Assembly (NCBI GenBank): GCA_030522415.1 | Contig: CM060131.1 | Span: 7,954,703-8,018,702 of the forward strand | DNA from: Channallabes apus | Lineage: Eukaryota; Chordata; Actinopteri; Siluriformes; Clariidae | Reading direction: 5' to 3' | Length of the DNA: 64,000 nucleotides | In this document: piece after piece, positions 12,729-24,189 of the stretch | Numbering within the stretch: position 1 is the stretch's first letter | Layout: the number at the start of each line of letters is the position of its first letter | Translations under genes and position numbers: made by a program | The notes under the pieces: model-generated | Told to the model about the DNA's origin: nothing | The model's database searches: none | What the model saw: the letters and a program-made list of their open reading frames with translations, nothing else

Positions 12729-13439
12729 TTTGGTAACACTGAAAATAGTCTAACAATAATACAACTTTAAAGGAATACGGGTTTTTTAGAAGCAAGAATT
12801 ACTCATCACTATAGTAAATTAAATAACTTTGCATTAAATATGCTTAAACATTTGCTAGACTGACTTAATTTTTTTTACAGAAAAAGCTTGTGAAGATCAA
12901 TTATGATCTCCATTTGATCAATAATGATCTTGCCATTTTTACTTAATATTTATGAGTTTCTGAAATTGTTGTTACATTTTTGGTTTGTTCATGAGTTTTG
13001 CATTTACCAAATCTATTTAAAGGGATTTTATAATGCATTATTTTGCATTGGGAATCAAACAGTATTGATAGTAAGAATTCCGAGAATGACCTGCATTCAC
13101 ATTAAAAGTTGACTGCTCCAGTTTTTCACTTAATGGCATTCACTCTACAGTCCAAGTGTTGTTGGTTTTTTTAATAGTTAACTACACAGCTTATACCCAA
13201 CTCTTTTTTTTTTTTTTTTTTTCTTTTTTTTTTTATAAATGTGTTGATATAGTGTTCATTTAACAAGTTTTTATTACTCAACATTGTAGACAGTAAGAAG
13301 AATTTTGATTTGATAGTCAGTGTGCCAGAATCAGGGAGCAGGGTCTGTACATTGAAATAAAAAACAAATAATTATAAAACTCAAAATTCAGTTAATTAGT
13401 ATTATCTAACTATATAACTAGCAGTTGCTAGTTACTATA

Positions 13440-13654
13440 GAGGAAAAATTTATTTAGTTCACCAGCCATAAAAATCACCAATTAACAGCACCTCAAATTA
13501 AAGCCATTAGGCTCTACAGAGCATAAGTAGTAGGAAACATCTGACTATCAACTGTTCAAAGGAGATTACTGTATATTTTGGATGCCTTCCGCATAAAAAG
13601 AAATAAAAATCAGGAAAGACCATGAAATGTGTCTAAACTTTCGACTGGTAGTGT
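13440..13654 (-). mobile_element. Tc1-like terminal fragment
   Basis: The sequence CAACTGTTCAAAGGAGATTA (around 13550) followed by AAATAAAAATCAGGA and the end CGACTGGTAGTG matches the terminal region shared with the copies at 27121-27341, 42735-42985 and 48859-49422. Only one end is preserved. Confidence 0.65.
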
Positions 13655-15544
13655 ATCCCTAAAAGAACCCATCACATGTCCTTACTGTATATGGACTCAA
13701 ATATACTCCTTCAGTTATGCATGCAGTCCATGTTGAAACTGTAGATTGACTGCTTACATTGTCACTTCCTGAATGTAAGGTCAGAACAAGTAGGGCATAA
13801 AGGTGGCCAGGTGAGAACTCCCCCTCATCCTTGTGAACAATTGGGCCCTGAGGCCCTGCTGCACAGATTTGAGAAGTATTTGGTAAAAGCAATAATAAAA
13901 CCTGCCTCAATGTTTAACAGCATTGAAAGAGTGAAAAGTGAATCCTAGTCCCTTGTAATCTATGGATGCACTACAGTACATATCAGTCACTTAATATCAG
14001 CATATTGACACATAAATACATAATAGTCAGATATACGGTGCACACTATTTAATGATCTACTAAAGAAAGACAAGTATATACTACGGTACCCATTAGGCTT
14101 GATTAGGAATGTGCCGATATTCAGTTTTTGACTGATGATCTTTTAAGGCAGCCAGCTAATATTACCATGATATTGTATATTTAAAAATATATATATTTTC
14201 TGAATTTTTAATGAATATGTGGAGCACACTTGCTTTTAAATGGAAACAGGGTTACTACTTGTTTCCCACTGTAGCCACACTTTCTCATCAGAAATTAAAC
14301 TTTAAAAATCTTAAACAAGCACTAGACACGGATAGCAAACTACAGCAAAAAAAAAAAAAAAAAAAGCTAATTAGCTGTATATGGCAGCTACATAAGCTTT
14401 GAGATCACAGTAGAGTAGCTAATTGATTATGACCCCAAAATGATTCCTGAAGGTCCATGAACAGAAATATAGGGGCATACATGAAATTTGTAAAGTTATT
14501 CCAGTCGGGTAGATCGTTTGTTGAAACTTGATGTATAGAGTAATTGGCTTGCCTAGACAAAGGAAGATGCAGTGTTGTACTCGCATTAATTCAAAGAATA
14601 GGACAGGTTTCACGTAGGGAGTAAGCAGATGCTGCCTACTTTTTCAATAGATATGTAGAAATTGCCTGTATGGAATATAGTGGTTTAACATATTCTTGGT
14701 TATCGGCACATCCCTAGTCATGGAATTAATATTATTCTAATTAAGCATGTTTCATTTAGGCTACTCAACCACTACTTGAAATATATTAACCTGAATATGA
14801 AGACTCGCAGAGATATTTATGAAACACAGTAACACAGGCAGATTTCAGCTCTCGAGATGAGTTTTTAGCTGAGCCTTTGAGAAGCATTCCTTTATCTTCC
14901 TTTAGAGTGAGAGAAAGAAAAATTGTGCAAGATTAAAGTTGACCTATATAGTTGCAAAAAAAATAAAGATAATCTTTTCTCATGTCTATGGCAACATAGG
15001 GAAAACCTTGAGAAACTTTTTTTTAAATTAAAAATAACGACCAAACCTCTGTCATGTCAAGTTCATTCACTGGCAAAAATATCAATTTTGTTGTTATTTT
15101 TGAACACATTTAAACATTCCGTTATAGAGGATTTGCTGTGCAAATTAACCGTTGTCAATGCTAGGCAACTATTTCAGACTGGGGTTACTTGGAAGGCAAT
15201 CCGGAATACAAATACATGTCATGCAGCTTGGCCCGAAAGTCTGGATCCATAGCATCCATTTTTTTTATATAAATTAAGGTAAATACATTTGACATTTTTG
15301 GATATACACTAAATACAAGAATTTTGAACGTTTCTTAAAATTTTGAACAGAACTGGTGTTATATTAAGTTTCCTGATCAGATTGGGGTCTGAACATTGAT
15401 TGAGGTAGTTCTACAATATCCAATAAGATTTCCAATCATATCCTAAACCATTGCCTAAACCATGTCCCATCACAGACAGGAAAAATTATCCAACTGTAGA
15501 AAATAAATGGTAATATAATGAATAATGAATTAACCTATAATGAA

Positions 15545-15775
15545 TCTGCTTTTCTCCATGCTCTACTACTTCTTTGTCTTTCGGCTACTCCCTTTCAGGG
15601 GTCGCCACAGCGAATCATCTGCCTCCATCTAACCCTGTCCTCTGCATCCTCTTCTCTTACACCAACTAACTTCATGTCCTCTCTCACTGCATCCATAAAT
15701 CTCCTCTTTGGTCTTCCTCTAGACCTCCTGCCTGGCAGTTCCAACCTCAGCATCCTTCTACCGATATATTCACTC
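15545..15775 (-). mobile_element. 3' end of a non-LTR retrotransposon (RTE-like)
   Basis: Read on the minus strand, this encodes the last part of a LINE reverse transcriptase, with an arginine-rich GRRSRGRPKRR motif, the DAEDRVRWRQMIRCGDP ending and a stop. On the plus strand the GGGGTCGCCACAGCGAATCATC motif is the usual signature of this widespread fish repeat. It is 5' truncated, as is normal for LINE insertions. Assignment to the RTE group rather than another LINE group is tentative. Confidence 0.6.
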
Positions 15776-17866
15776 CGATAAATTTTTCTCCATGCTCTAC
15801 CAGTTGAACAAATAAAGAATATTTGTAGTTAATTATCCAACCAGCAGATGCTCTGTTATGTAAGTAAATTTAATTGTCAGTTTATCTTATAAGCAGTTGT
15901 TGAAGAAGCTTTGTTAAATTACAAGGTGGACTACAGGCAGATGATAATGCTTCAAACAATAATGGACAGAATGGTTTAGATGGTAAATAAACAAAAGCCA
16001 AAATGTTGGCATATTATTTAAGCCAAGTCTTGATAAGATATAGAAATAAATCTTGACATTTCTTTGTAATTATTTGGCCATTGAAGCGGAGTAACTGCTG
16101 GTGAACACCAACAGCTGATAAATTTTCCTATACAACCACAGGTATGTAAAATGATGACCCTTAAATGAAATCATAGATGTTCCGAGCGCATTTTCTTTAA
16201 TCATTTATAGGTGGAGGGAAAGCATCTTTTTTTTTTTTCCTTTTTTTCTCCCGAAAATAAATTTGGCTTGAAACTAGCATTCCACAATGTTATCCTTGTA
16301 TTAAGTACTTTATATACATAGTGCCCCGCCAGAATGATTGGCATCGCATATTGATGCAACACAAAAGCATCACCTTATCAAGAGATCATGAGTTTGAATA
16401 ATTTATTTACACATCTTGTTTTCATTCACATTATTTTATTCATTGGTGCAAACGTTTCTGCAAAATGCTGGTTTCAATATTTGTTAGAACCATGAAACAT
16501 AGTATAAGTGTAAAATTGGAAATGTGTTTGATATTATACAATCTTTTTAGTTCTTTTTTTTTTTTTGTTTTGTTTTTGGAAAGTTAGTATGTCTGGAGGA
16601 CCCTGTTAATATTTCAAATAGACCTTGATCTTTCTTTCTGTCACTTTCTCCCTTTCAATATTAAAGTCCATTAATTCATGTAGTCTTAACAGTATTATGG
16701 CTGGCGGTGAAATATTAATATAATTAGAACAAATTCAATTTGTAATGCAAGACTTGTAATCAGTGCAATCAATGCAATTTCAAGTTTTTAATCAAGTTCA
16801 CTGGTCGAGGTTGCTTCTGAGGCGGAGGTCAAACCTCTCAAATCGAAAATGTAGGATTTAGAATTTTTTTTTTATTATTATTATATATTTTTACACTAAT
16901 GAAAGCTGGTTATATTGGAAGTCCACACTTACCTGTAATTATTCGCTTTCTACCATAAGTGTTATTTAAGTTTTTATTAATGATTGATGTTCCTTTTATT
17001 TTTAAGTAGATGATCAGGAGTGTGGTGCGTAAACGTGTGAGGGACATTTCAGAGCACAGGTCTGTAAATGGTCTCTTCCTCTCATTTACTCTGTCGCTTT
17101 TCAGTGTTTATAACGGCGTGGTTGATTGTAGTATTCTTAAATTATCACTTGGCAGACCATGAAAGCAGATATTCCTCTTAACAATAGTTTGTAAGTTAAA
17201 AATATATATACAGTATATGCTTTTTCATAGTGTACTGAAAATGTGAAAAACATTTCTTAGTTATGCCTTGGAATTATAGCATGTCCTGAAGGATATCCTA
17301 TAAACTTTTCTGAAACTAATACAATTATCAGCTTTTCAATAAAGACTTCATCATACTAGAAAAAACACTGCACACGAATATTAACTGCACAGGCAGACGC
17401 CTCATGAATAGTAACATTTTAAAACATCCATGATTTATCACTTGCTATAAATCTTGCTTTGATCCATCATCTTAATGATCGAGCTTATGCCTAGTCTACT
17501 ACAGTATGTTTCAATATTTATTTTCCCGTTTAATCTAAATACTGAAGGGGAAAGTCTTCCAAATACACACTAAGGATAGGAACATTCTCATCATTATGCC
17601 AGTAAAACATTATATACTTATCTGTCTTGTAGCAGGTTATACACATATCAGTAAAACTGAACCGAATGCTCATATGAGGCGACGAGACCCTTTTCAGGCC
17701 TGTGATATGAAGTGTAAATCTGTTTCTATTATTTTATGGGTTTTTATATATATTTTTTGGAGGATCAATTAGTGATCTCAGTGAAAGAATTATGCCAAGT
17801 TTGTAATTGTATAATATTTACTGTAAGATGTAGAACGTTCAATAACTATTAAAAATTTTCCCAAAA

Positions 17867-18855
17867 AAGTTTTTGTTTTTGCTTTTTTTTTGCACATATA
17901 CATTAACTCTTAACGTCAGTAAAACAGTGTCAGTTTGCTTTTCTTCTAGGGCTCGTCCTATGGAGGAACTGTGTCTAAAAATCAGTGGTCAAGATATTAC
18001 ACAGGTTAAAGAGGTCAAATATCTGGGTTTAATTTTAGACTCACACCTATTAATTGAAAGTCATATTAAAAAGGTAGTAAGAGTAACAAAAGAAAACTTA
18101 TACGCAAAAGAAAACGTATAGTTTTAGAATGATCAGAAACTGTCTACCATTTCATGCTGCTAATGTTTTTATGCATTCCATGATTTTATCTCATCTGAGT
18201 TATTTGTATAACCTCCTGGTCACAAACAACCGCAACAATAATCAAACCGCTAAAAATGATCTATAATAGAGCTTTGAAGATTCTTGATAAAAAAATTAAA
18301 AAAAACTATTCGATCACACCATTGTCAGGGTTTTCGGAAGTTAAATGTTCTAAGTTTTGAAAATCATATAAAGTTCTGTAATTTAAAATGAATGTATAAA
18401 TGTCTGTATAAGCGAGCCCCTCCTGTTTTTGATGAGTTTATTGTCCCTCTCAGAGTAGTGGGCTCTATTACACGAGAAGCCTCAAGTGGAAATGTCAAGG
18501 TGCCTTTAAGAAAAACATCTTTTGGACAGTCATCTTTCTCTGTCCAGGGCTCTAATTTGTGGAATTCTCTGACATGAACTCAAACAGGATTCGAGAATGG
18601 GGACATTTTAAATATGAACTCAAACGTGTTTTAAAAGGGTGTAAGTCATGTGAACATAACTAATTCACTGAATTTCTGTATACCCCATGTTTTATGTATG
18701 TTTTATCGGTAGAATTTGATTGTAATTTATGTTGTGTTGTTTTGTAAAAAAACCACTAGGGACGAGCATTTCAAATTAGCTTGGCTATAAGTGCTATAGT
18801 ATGAACATGTTAAGTGTTCCTACTTGTCCCTATTAAATAAATAAATACAAATACA
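17867..18855 (+). mobile_element. 5'-truncated LINE, 3' part of reverse transcriptase
   Basis: Broken frames encode the thumb and C-terminal part of a LINE polymerase: LNVSKTVSVCF and VKYLGLILDSHL in 17873-18121, then CLYKRAPPVFDEF and a NLWNSL-type ending in 18392-18577. The 3' end has the usual tail of this family and finishes in AATAAATAAATAC, consistent with target-primed insertion. Several stops and frameshifts separate the segments, so it is inactive. The catalytic YADD part is missing. Confidence 0.75.
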
Positions 18856-18867
18856 AAATTAACATGG

Positions 18868-19045
18868 CTCTCCCACTTCTTTGGGTGCCAGGAGGTGGAT
18901 TTGTGACTGTAATTTGTGTTTGTCTGAATAATGTGTAAATCTGTGTGGGGTGTCCTATGAGGGAGAATGGAGTCACATTCTGGGTCTATTCCTGTCATGC
19001 CAGTGTTTTCAGGATAGGCTCTGGATAAGCCCTGAAGAGGATAAA
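18868..19045 (+). mobile_element. Decayed SINE 3' portion
   Basis: The GGATAGGCTCTGGATAAGCCCTGAAGAGGATAA block at 19012-19044 and the upstream GGTGGATTTGTGACTG part resemble the 3' half of the tRNA-derived SINE seen intact at 46337-46689. The tRNA-like head is lost. Confidence 0.5.
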
Positions 19046-19101
19046 ACAATTAATTCATTAATTAATGAGATCTAGCTCACATGATAGTTCTTCATAAATG
19101 A

Positions 19102-19500
19102 GGGTGAGTCAAAAATTATCCACAGTCTGATTATATGAAAACTTCTGTCTGCTGTGCAGATGTAAACATGTTGCATCAGTTCATTTATAACTGATTTACT
19201 GGAATGTGGAGGGAGGACTGTGAGCTTGCATGACAATGCACGTCCCCACACTGTCAACACTGCAAAAACTTCATTTGAGATGTTAAAGCATCGTCCCTAT
19301 ATTCCTGATCTTGCTCCATCAGACTTTCACCTGTTTGGTCCACTCAAAGCAGTCATACGAGGAGGAAGATTCACTTCTGTTGAAGAAACCAAACTTAATT
19401 CTGGTTGTAGAAATGGCTGCCTTCATAACAATTGAATAGTAATCTGCAAGAAATGGTTTTATATATTTTATTCAGTTTTGCCGCACTGTATGTACGACAT
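19102..19500 (+). mobile_element. Internally deleted mariner element
   Basis: A mariner-type end, GGGTGAGTCAAAAATTATCC, lies at about 19102. It is followed by a short stretch and then the C-terminal transposase region with the motifs HDNARPHTV and PDLAPSDFHLFGPLK in 19220-19435. The catalytic triad is not complete because the middle is deleted. The 3' inverted repeat could not be identified clearly. Confidence 0.7.
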
Positions 19501-19790
19501 GAAGCATTCTTGCTCTCTCATTTGATTTTTTTCACACACACATTACCGGAAAGACTGTTTTATCGGAAAAATTAACAAGGAACATTGCTAATGACACTCG
19601 CGTGAGCGCGTACTAACGGAATCACTGCTGTAAAGTAAAAAAACAATAAATTAACCTTTGAAAAGAATCGTGACACAGCAGCGTTTCCATTAGAGCAGTG
19701 GTAAATTTAAAATAACATCAGTTGTGGGCTGGGAGAAAAAGTGGAACCATATAGTGCAACAATAATGGTTTAACGTTGGACCAACTTGAG

Positions 19791-19994
19791 CAGCGCTGCT
19801 CGATTCACAAACCTGCGCGACTCTGACAGAAATAAACCGCGCCGACCATCAAAATACATTTTACCCCGCTGGGATGCGCACGTACAAACCAGGCATGGCA
19901 AGGCGGAAACAATAAATTTATTGTTTTTAAATAAAACACAGTGGGTCGCGCAGGTTTGTGGGTCGCACAGGTTTGTGATTCGAGCGGCGCTGCG
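19791..19994. repeat. Small inverted-repeat element
   Basis: A 30-bp arm (19791-19821, CAGCGCTGCTCGATTCACAA and on) reappears inverted at about 19962-19994 (GGTTTGTGATTCGAGCGGCG), with a partial extra copy at 19945-19960. The arms are GC-rich and flank about 140 bp. It looks like a miniature transposon or the 5' leader of the inner hAT copy. Confidence 0.5.
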
Positions 19995-20142
19995 TGATCC
20001 ACCGGGCTGCGCAAATAAACCAGATCATCACTGCGCTATCCAGATAGTCGCGCTGCGCTGTATTTGCGCAGATATTTGGTTCAATCGGGTGCCACAGTTT
20101 CGTCCCACTTTTGATGTGTTTCGCTTCACATACACTTCGACA

Positions 20143-20436
20143 ATGGAAGAAGACGCTGCAGCAGCAGTGAGTTTACTTACATGTGACGAAACCAACAACG
20201 AGGAGATTTTAAAGAAAAAAGGTGCCTCGTCTGTGGTGTGGAATTGGTTTGGGTATAAGAAAAGTGATACGAATGAGACGAACGTGATTTGTAAGGTACG
20301 CAAGTGCACTGTTTTCGCAAGCGGTGGAAACCCGTCAAACCTTTTCTATCATCTGAAATCCAAGCATCCAAACGAATATGGCCAAAGTAAAAAAAAAATT
20401 TATGCGGCAAACCCCAGCAATTCACAGTTTAAATAA
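20143..20436 (+). pseudogene. hAT transposase N-terminus with BED zinc finger (truncated)
   Basis: The likely start is the ATG at 20143 (MEEDAAAAVSL), although the frame is open upstream to 19786. It encodes a BED finger: SVVWNWFGYK, then a Cys-containing VICKVRKC segment, and the conserved ASGGNPSNLFYHLKSKHP with its two histidines. The frame stops about 98 codons after the ATG, so the catalytic RNase H-like domain and dimerisation region are missing. BED fingers bind the transposon ends. Related intact proteins are ZBED1-type transposases. Confidence 0.7.
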
Positions 20437-20519
20437 AATTACATTATGTAAAACAGTTTCTGTGTTTGAATTTTTATTTATGCATTTTCAGATACAAATT
20501 GCTATATTGTGATATATAT

Positions 20520-20583
20520 CGTTATCGAGGTAGAAAATTGCTTCTACCATGATAGAAGATTTTGGTTATATCGCCCACCCCTA
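20520..20583. repeat. Right terminal inverted repeat of the inner hAT
   Basis: The sequence TATATCGCCCACCCCTAA at 20566-20583 is a typical end of a fish hAT (TAGGGGTGGGCGATATA read inward), preceded by TCGTTATCGAGG. The matching left end was not found, so the inner copy appears truncated or deleted on its 5' side. Confidence 0.5.
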
Positions 20584-20890
20584 ATGAAGCCTATCTTGTG
20601 CTTGGATTCATGGTGGGGGCAGAAGAGAGACCCGTGTGTGTTTTGTGTCTTGAACCACTGGCAGCAGACAGCATGAGACCCAACAAATTAGGAAGACACT
20701 TAGAGACAACACACTCCAGTCATGTTAATAAGCCACTGGACGTCTTTGAAAGAAAGCTGGCAGAATACAGACAGCAGGATAATCGCATGGGAAAATCTGA
20801 ATCAGTGGACAGCAAAGCACAAATGGCTTCATTCAAAGTTACATACAGAATTGGCAAGTGCAAAAAAACTACAAACGATTGCTGAGCAGC
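20584..20890 (+). pseudogene. ZBED5-like hAT transposase fragment
   Basis: The frame encodes RPVCVLCLEPLAADSM, then KLGRHLETTH, a Cys2-His2-type BED finger of the ZBED5 group, followed by SFKVTYRIGKCKK. These blocks occur in order near the N-terminus of that family. The frame breaks near 20885 and only about 100 codons remain, so no active transposase is made. Confidence 0.65.
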
Positions 20891-21247
20891 TAATAAACAT
20901 GGGGTCAATTATGCAAAGATAAGTGACAATGTAAGTCTTTTATAACAATTGCACGTGTATTTTAACTTGGTTTAGAAATTGATATTTCAGTATAACAGTA
21001 AACTTGGCCGATTTCGTTATTATTTTGTTGACAAGTGGGGCTTGAAAATTCGCTCACCCCCTTAAGTGGGGAATGACAGAAAATGTTTGAGAACCACTGC
21101 ATTAGAGAGAGAGTGGGGGGGGCACAGTTTCCAATGACGTACATGCAGACAACGTGCAGGCAGATACAGAGAGGGAGAAAGAGAGGTTAAAGATCCATTT
21201 TCTAACGGGACTTTCTGTTGCTTTACACGCGCACACACGTGTGTTAT

Positions 21248-21918
21248 ACACTGTAAAAAATCAATAGGACATTTTACGATAAAAAACCGGCAGCTGTGGT
21301 TGCCAGAATTCTACCGTAAAAAATACGGTAGCACAGTTATTGCACTGCGGAAAAAATAATAAACCGTAAATTTTACGGTAAAAAAATGGCAGCTGTGGTT
21401 GTCAGAAGTTTAACGTAAAATTTTTTACAGATTAAAATTTTTTTTTTCCGGTTTATAACTGTATTTTTTAATAAAGACAGCAAAACAATATTTAAATTCT
21501 CAAAATCAAATATACAAATGTCAGGGTGGACATTTTTTTTGGCAGACAATCTAAGCATGTGGCGTGGAATACCATTCACAAATTTGAAGTCCTTGGTTAA
21601 TGTAAATTAGACGGCTATAAACCTTAGAAAAAACTATTAATATCCATGAAATATACAGTATAATAAGTGCAATCCCGTACAAACAATAGTGTTGCTACCG
21701 TATCTTTTGTGGTACATTTCTGGCAACCACAGCTGCCAGTTTTTAACGTAAAATTTACGGTTTATTTATAAACCGTAGGAAAAAATATTAATATCCATAA
21801 AATATACAGTATAATGAGTGCAATCCCGTACAACCAAAAACGTTGCTCCCGTATTTTTTATGGTACATTTCTGTCAATCACAACTGCCAGTTTTTTACCA
21901 TAAGATTTTAAAGTTTAT
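21248..21918. repeat. Left part of a palindromic element interrupted by the IS3EU-like transposon
   Basis: It begins with CACTGTAAAAAATC and contains repeated ACCGTAAATTTTACGG and GGCAGCTGTGGTTG motifs in both orientations, a known type of non-autonomous fish transposon. A near-tandem duplication of about 150 bp is visible (about 21619-21768 and 21769-21917), both units containing AGTGCAATCCCGTACAA. The last 6 bp, GTTTAT (21913-21918), is the target site of the IS3EU-like insertion. Confidence 0.6.
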
Positions 21919-22982
21919 TACGGAGCCCCCCAGGGGTCATGAGGGAAAAATATCAACAAACAGAGCACGCGGATTAATACATCATGCGCTCGGATTAATA
22001 AATCATGCCCTCAGAATAATAAACCGAGTGCACGGAATAAAATATCCGTGCGTGCGGATTAATAAACCTTGCGCGCGGAATAATACCACCGTCTGCTCCG
22101 ATTAATAAACTTTGAGCACGGAATAATAAACCGAGCGTGCTGATTGGTTTACACGTCTGGATTCGAAGTTATGACCTATCGGACATGAACGGAGAAGAAG
22201 AAGCTCATATCAGCTCAACGACTTTAAGGTATGTCACCAACTTTTAACTTAATATTTAAACATTTAACTTAATTTTAAAGGTTTGTGGATATGTTTGCAT
22301 GTTCCACACTTTCATGGAACATTTTATGAGGCTTTCCTGTGCCCCATCTTTTGCTCCAGGCCACGGGCATAGAATAACGCAGCATGCAGGTTTTCATTGA
22401 AATTTAAATATAATGTAAGAACACACTGCTTCCCCCGAACACACACATACACACACACACACTATGATATTCTGCGATCTCATTTTCCATAAGGCTGTTT
22501 ATTCTACCGGTTCCGGACCGCGCTGAAGTTGGTTTAAAGTTGGACCTTGGGTATTCGCGCGCCGGCTTCTAGATCCCGATTTGTGGTGGAGAATAAATAT
22601 TACAATATGAATATTTATAATATGAATATTATTCGTATTCGGTCAGTAATTTGCAGACGGTCACTAACTCGCGCAGTGACGAGGTTCGGTCGCCGGACTC
22701 TGATAGCGAATGTCCGCCACAAACCGGAGTATAGCAGCCGGAGCGCGAATATCCAACGTCTAACTTCATACCAACGTCACCGCGGGCTGGTCCGGTTTTG
22801 GTTATACTTCAACATTATGTATGCTGACTGTAACAGTACCCAGTTTGTCCTTGTGTTACTCGCAGAAAATGTCACGTCACATATGCGCATATATTTTACA
22901 GTCTGTTTAATACCCCAATCACACCTGTGCGGTTTTGCGTGGTGGCCGTAAATACGTTTCATGCATCATGTGATTACATTTC
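21919..22982 (+). repeat. Left terminal inverted repeat of the IS3EU-like element
   Basis: 1,064 bp. The first 230 bp contains about nine degenerate copies of a 20-24-bp block with the core GGATTAATAAA or GGAATAATAAA separated by GCGC-rich spacers, possible transposase-binding sites. A consensus splice donor (AAG/GTATGT) lies at 22228/22229. A 134-codon open frame (22547-22951) exists in both repeats but resembles no protein I know and is probably chance. Confidence 0.9.
22229..22234 (+). promoter_or_regulatory. Candidate splice donor of a shared 5' non-coding exon (left copy)
   Basis: AAG followed by GTATGT matches the donor consensus. A TTATGTTGACAG acceptor ends at 23118, and from there to the transposase ATG at 23242 there is no other ATG. 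A 5' untranslated exon in the terminal repeat spliced to the transposase exon is therefore plausible. No RNA evidence is available. Confidence 0.4.
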
Positions 22983-23241
22983 ATGTAGGACATCCAAATA
23001 CATGAATGAATGGGCAGTTATGACGCTTTGGTCAGTGTAGACATGCATAGTATTCCTTGAATTATATCTATAATTAAGGACTTGACAAAATCAACTTCTT
23101 TATATCTTATGTTGACAGGTGGCTGACCTTGGAGCAGAGTATTCCAATTGCAAATAATTGTTTTGCACCATAAATCATTCTTTCCTTCTGGTACTTCACT
23201 GACTTGTGAACAGTTACTGCCTTGCCTGGATATTCCCTGGC

Positions 23242-24068
23242 ATGGATAAATCACAGCTAATTGAACTTTATTTTCTTTTGGGTCTTAAATATACAGACAT
23301 TCTTCACATTCTAAGTGTAAGACATGGAATTATTGTGAGTCTGAAAACACTGAAGCGATTTCTCAAGAAGAATGGATGCTTTCGTCGTAAACACTTTGAC
23401 AACCTTGAAAATGTTATTCAGTTCATAAAAGAAGAACTGGAGGGCTCAGGGGCCCTGCATGGCTACCGGTGGATGTACAGTAAATGTAAAGACAAGGGAT
23501 TACATGTTCGAAAAGAAGATGTTCGTTTAATTCTTTCAAGTCTGGATCCAGTAGGCAGAGACTTGAGAAGGCAGAGGAGACTCAACAGAAGAGCTTACTT
23601 CGCGAAAGGGCCAAATTTTGTATGGCATGTTGATTCATATGACAAGTTAAAGCCTTTTGGCATATGTATAAACGGGGCCATAGATGGATTCTCAAGGATG
23701 ATTTTGTGGCTCAATGCATACAACACAAACAGTGATCCCAAAGTTGTTGGTGGATATTTTCTCGAGACGGTAAGAGAAACTGGTGGTTGTCCTCGTACTT
23801 TAAGAGCAGACATGGGAACCGAGAACAGCTCTATCCGAGACATTCAGCGGTCCTTGCGTCAAAATGATGTTGACTTACAAAGTGGTGAAAGGAGTTTCAT
23901 CTATGGGCGAAGCACAAGTAACCAAAGAATTGAAAGTTGGTGGGGAATTCTTCGCAAAGAGTGTGTGGAGTTTTGGAGCAACTCCATAGCCTCAAAAATG
24001 AAGGTGTTTTCAATGGGGAATTCCTAGATAAAAATCTTATCATCTTCTGCTTTCTTGGTATCATACAA
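23242..24068 (+). pseudogene. IS3EU-like transposase, exon 1 (DDE integrase core, one frameshift)
   Basis: The reading frame opens upstream at 23206, but ATG 23242 (MDKSQLIEL) is the likely start. Residues 1-60 look like a helix-turn-helix DNA-binding part. The integrase core follows with the catalytic triad D131 (WHVDSYDKLKP), D190 (RADMGTEN) and E231 (NQRIESWW). After ECVEFW the frame shifts by one base between about 23975 and 23990, leading to a false stop at 24025-24027. In the other frame the conserved continuation (NGEFLDKN, then FCFLGIIQ) runs on to a GTAAGT donor at 24069. It cuts and inserts the element. One lost base suggests recent death or a sequencing error. Confidence 0.8.
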
Positions 24069-24189
24069 GTAAGTCATTCTCACACAAAAAATCTCCATTA
24101 TAAAATAATTGAATAGATATTTAAATATTTATTTATTCTGCGTATACTTCTGTTTTAATTTATTTGTGCTCTCCTCTTTCTGTCTTCAG

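Larger units (their letters stand above)
12729..17860. other. AT-rich intergenic region
   Basis: No supported gene is seen. Contents include a T-rich tract at 13207-13235, a Tc1 fragment (13440-13654), poly-A at 14346-14365, a LINE 3' end (15545-15775) and scattered A- or T-runs. Open frames are short and lack recognisable motifs. Confidence 0.6.
19696..21099 (+). mobile_element. hAT element with 8-bp target duplication, containing a second hAT remnant
   Basis: The copy is flanked by the 8-bp direct repeat CATTAGAG (19688-19695 and 21100-21107), the hallmark of hAT insertion. Its ends read CAGTGGT and ACCACTG, and the right end GTTTGAGAACCACTG is typical of the ZBED5/Charlie-like hAT group. 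Inside are two different BED-finger fragments: a ZBED1-like one (20143-20436) followed by its own end near 20583, and a ZBED5-like one (20584-20890). The inner piece probably inserted into the outer one. Neither transposase is complete. Confidence 0.65.

Noticed and set aside
21955..22150. CRISPR-like array because of regularly spaced repeats
   Set aside because: The blocks are degenerate, the spacers are not unique, and the array is part of a transposon end in a fish genome.
22547..22951. 134-codon frame present in both inverted repeats (also 31451-31855, minus)
   Set aside because: No recognised domain, and its duplication follows simply from the inverted repeats. It overlaps the presumed regulatory part, so it is probably not a gene.
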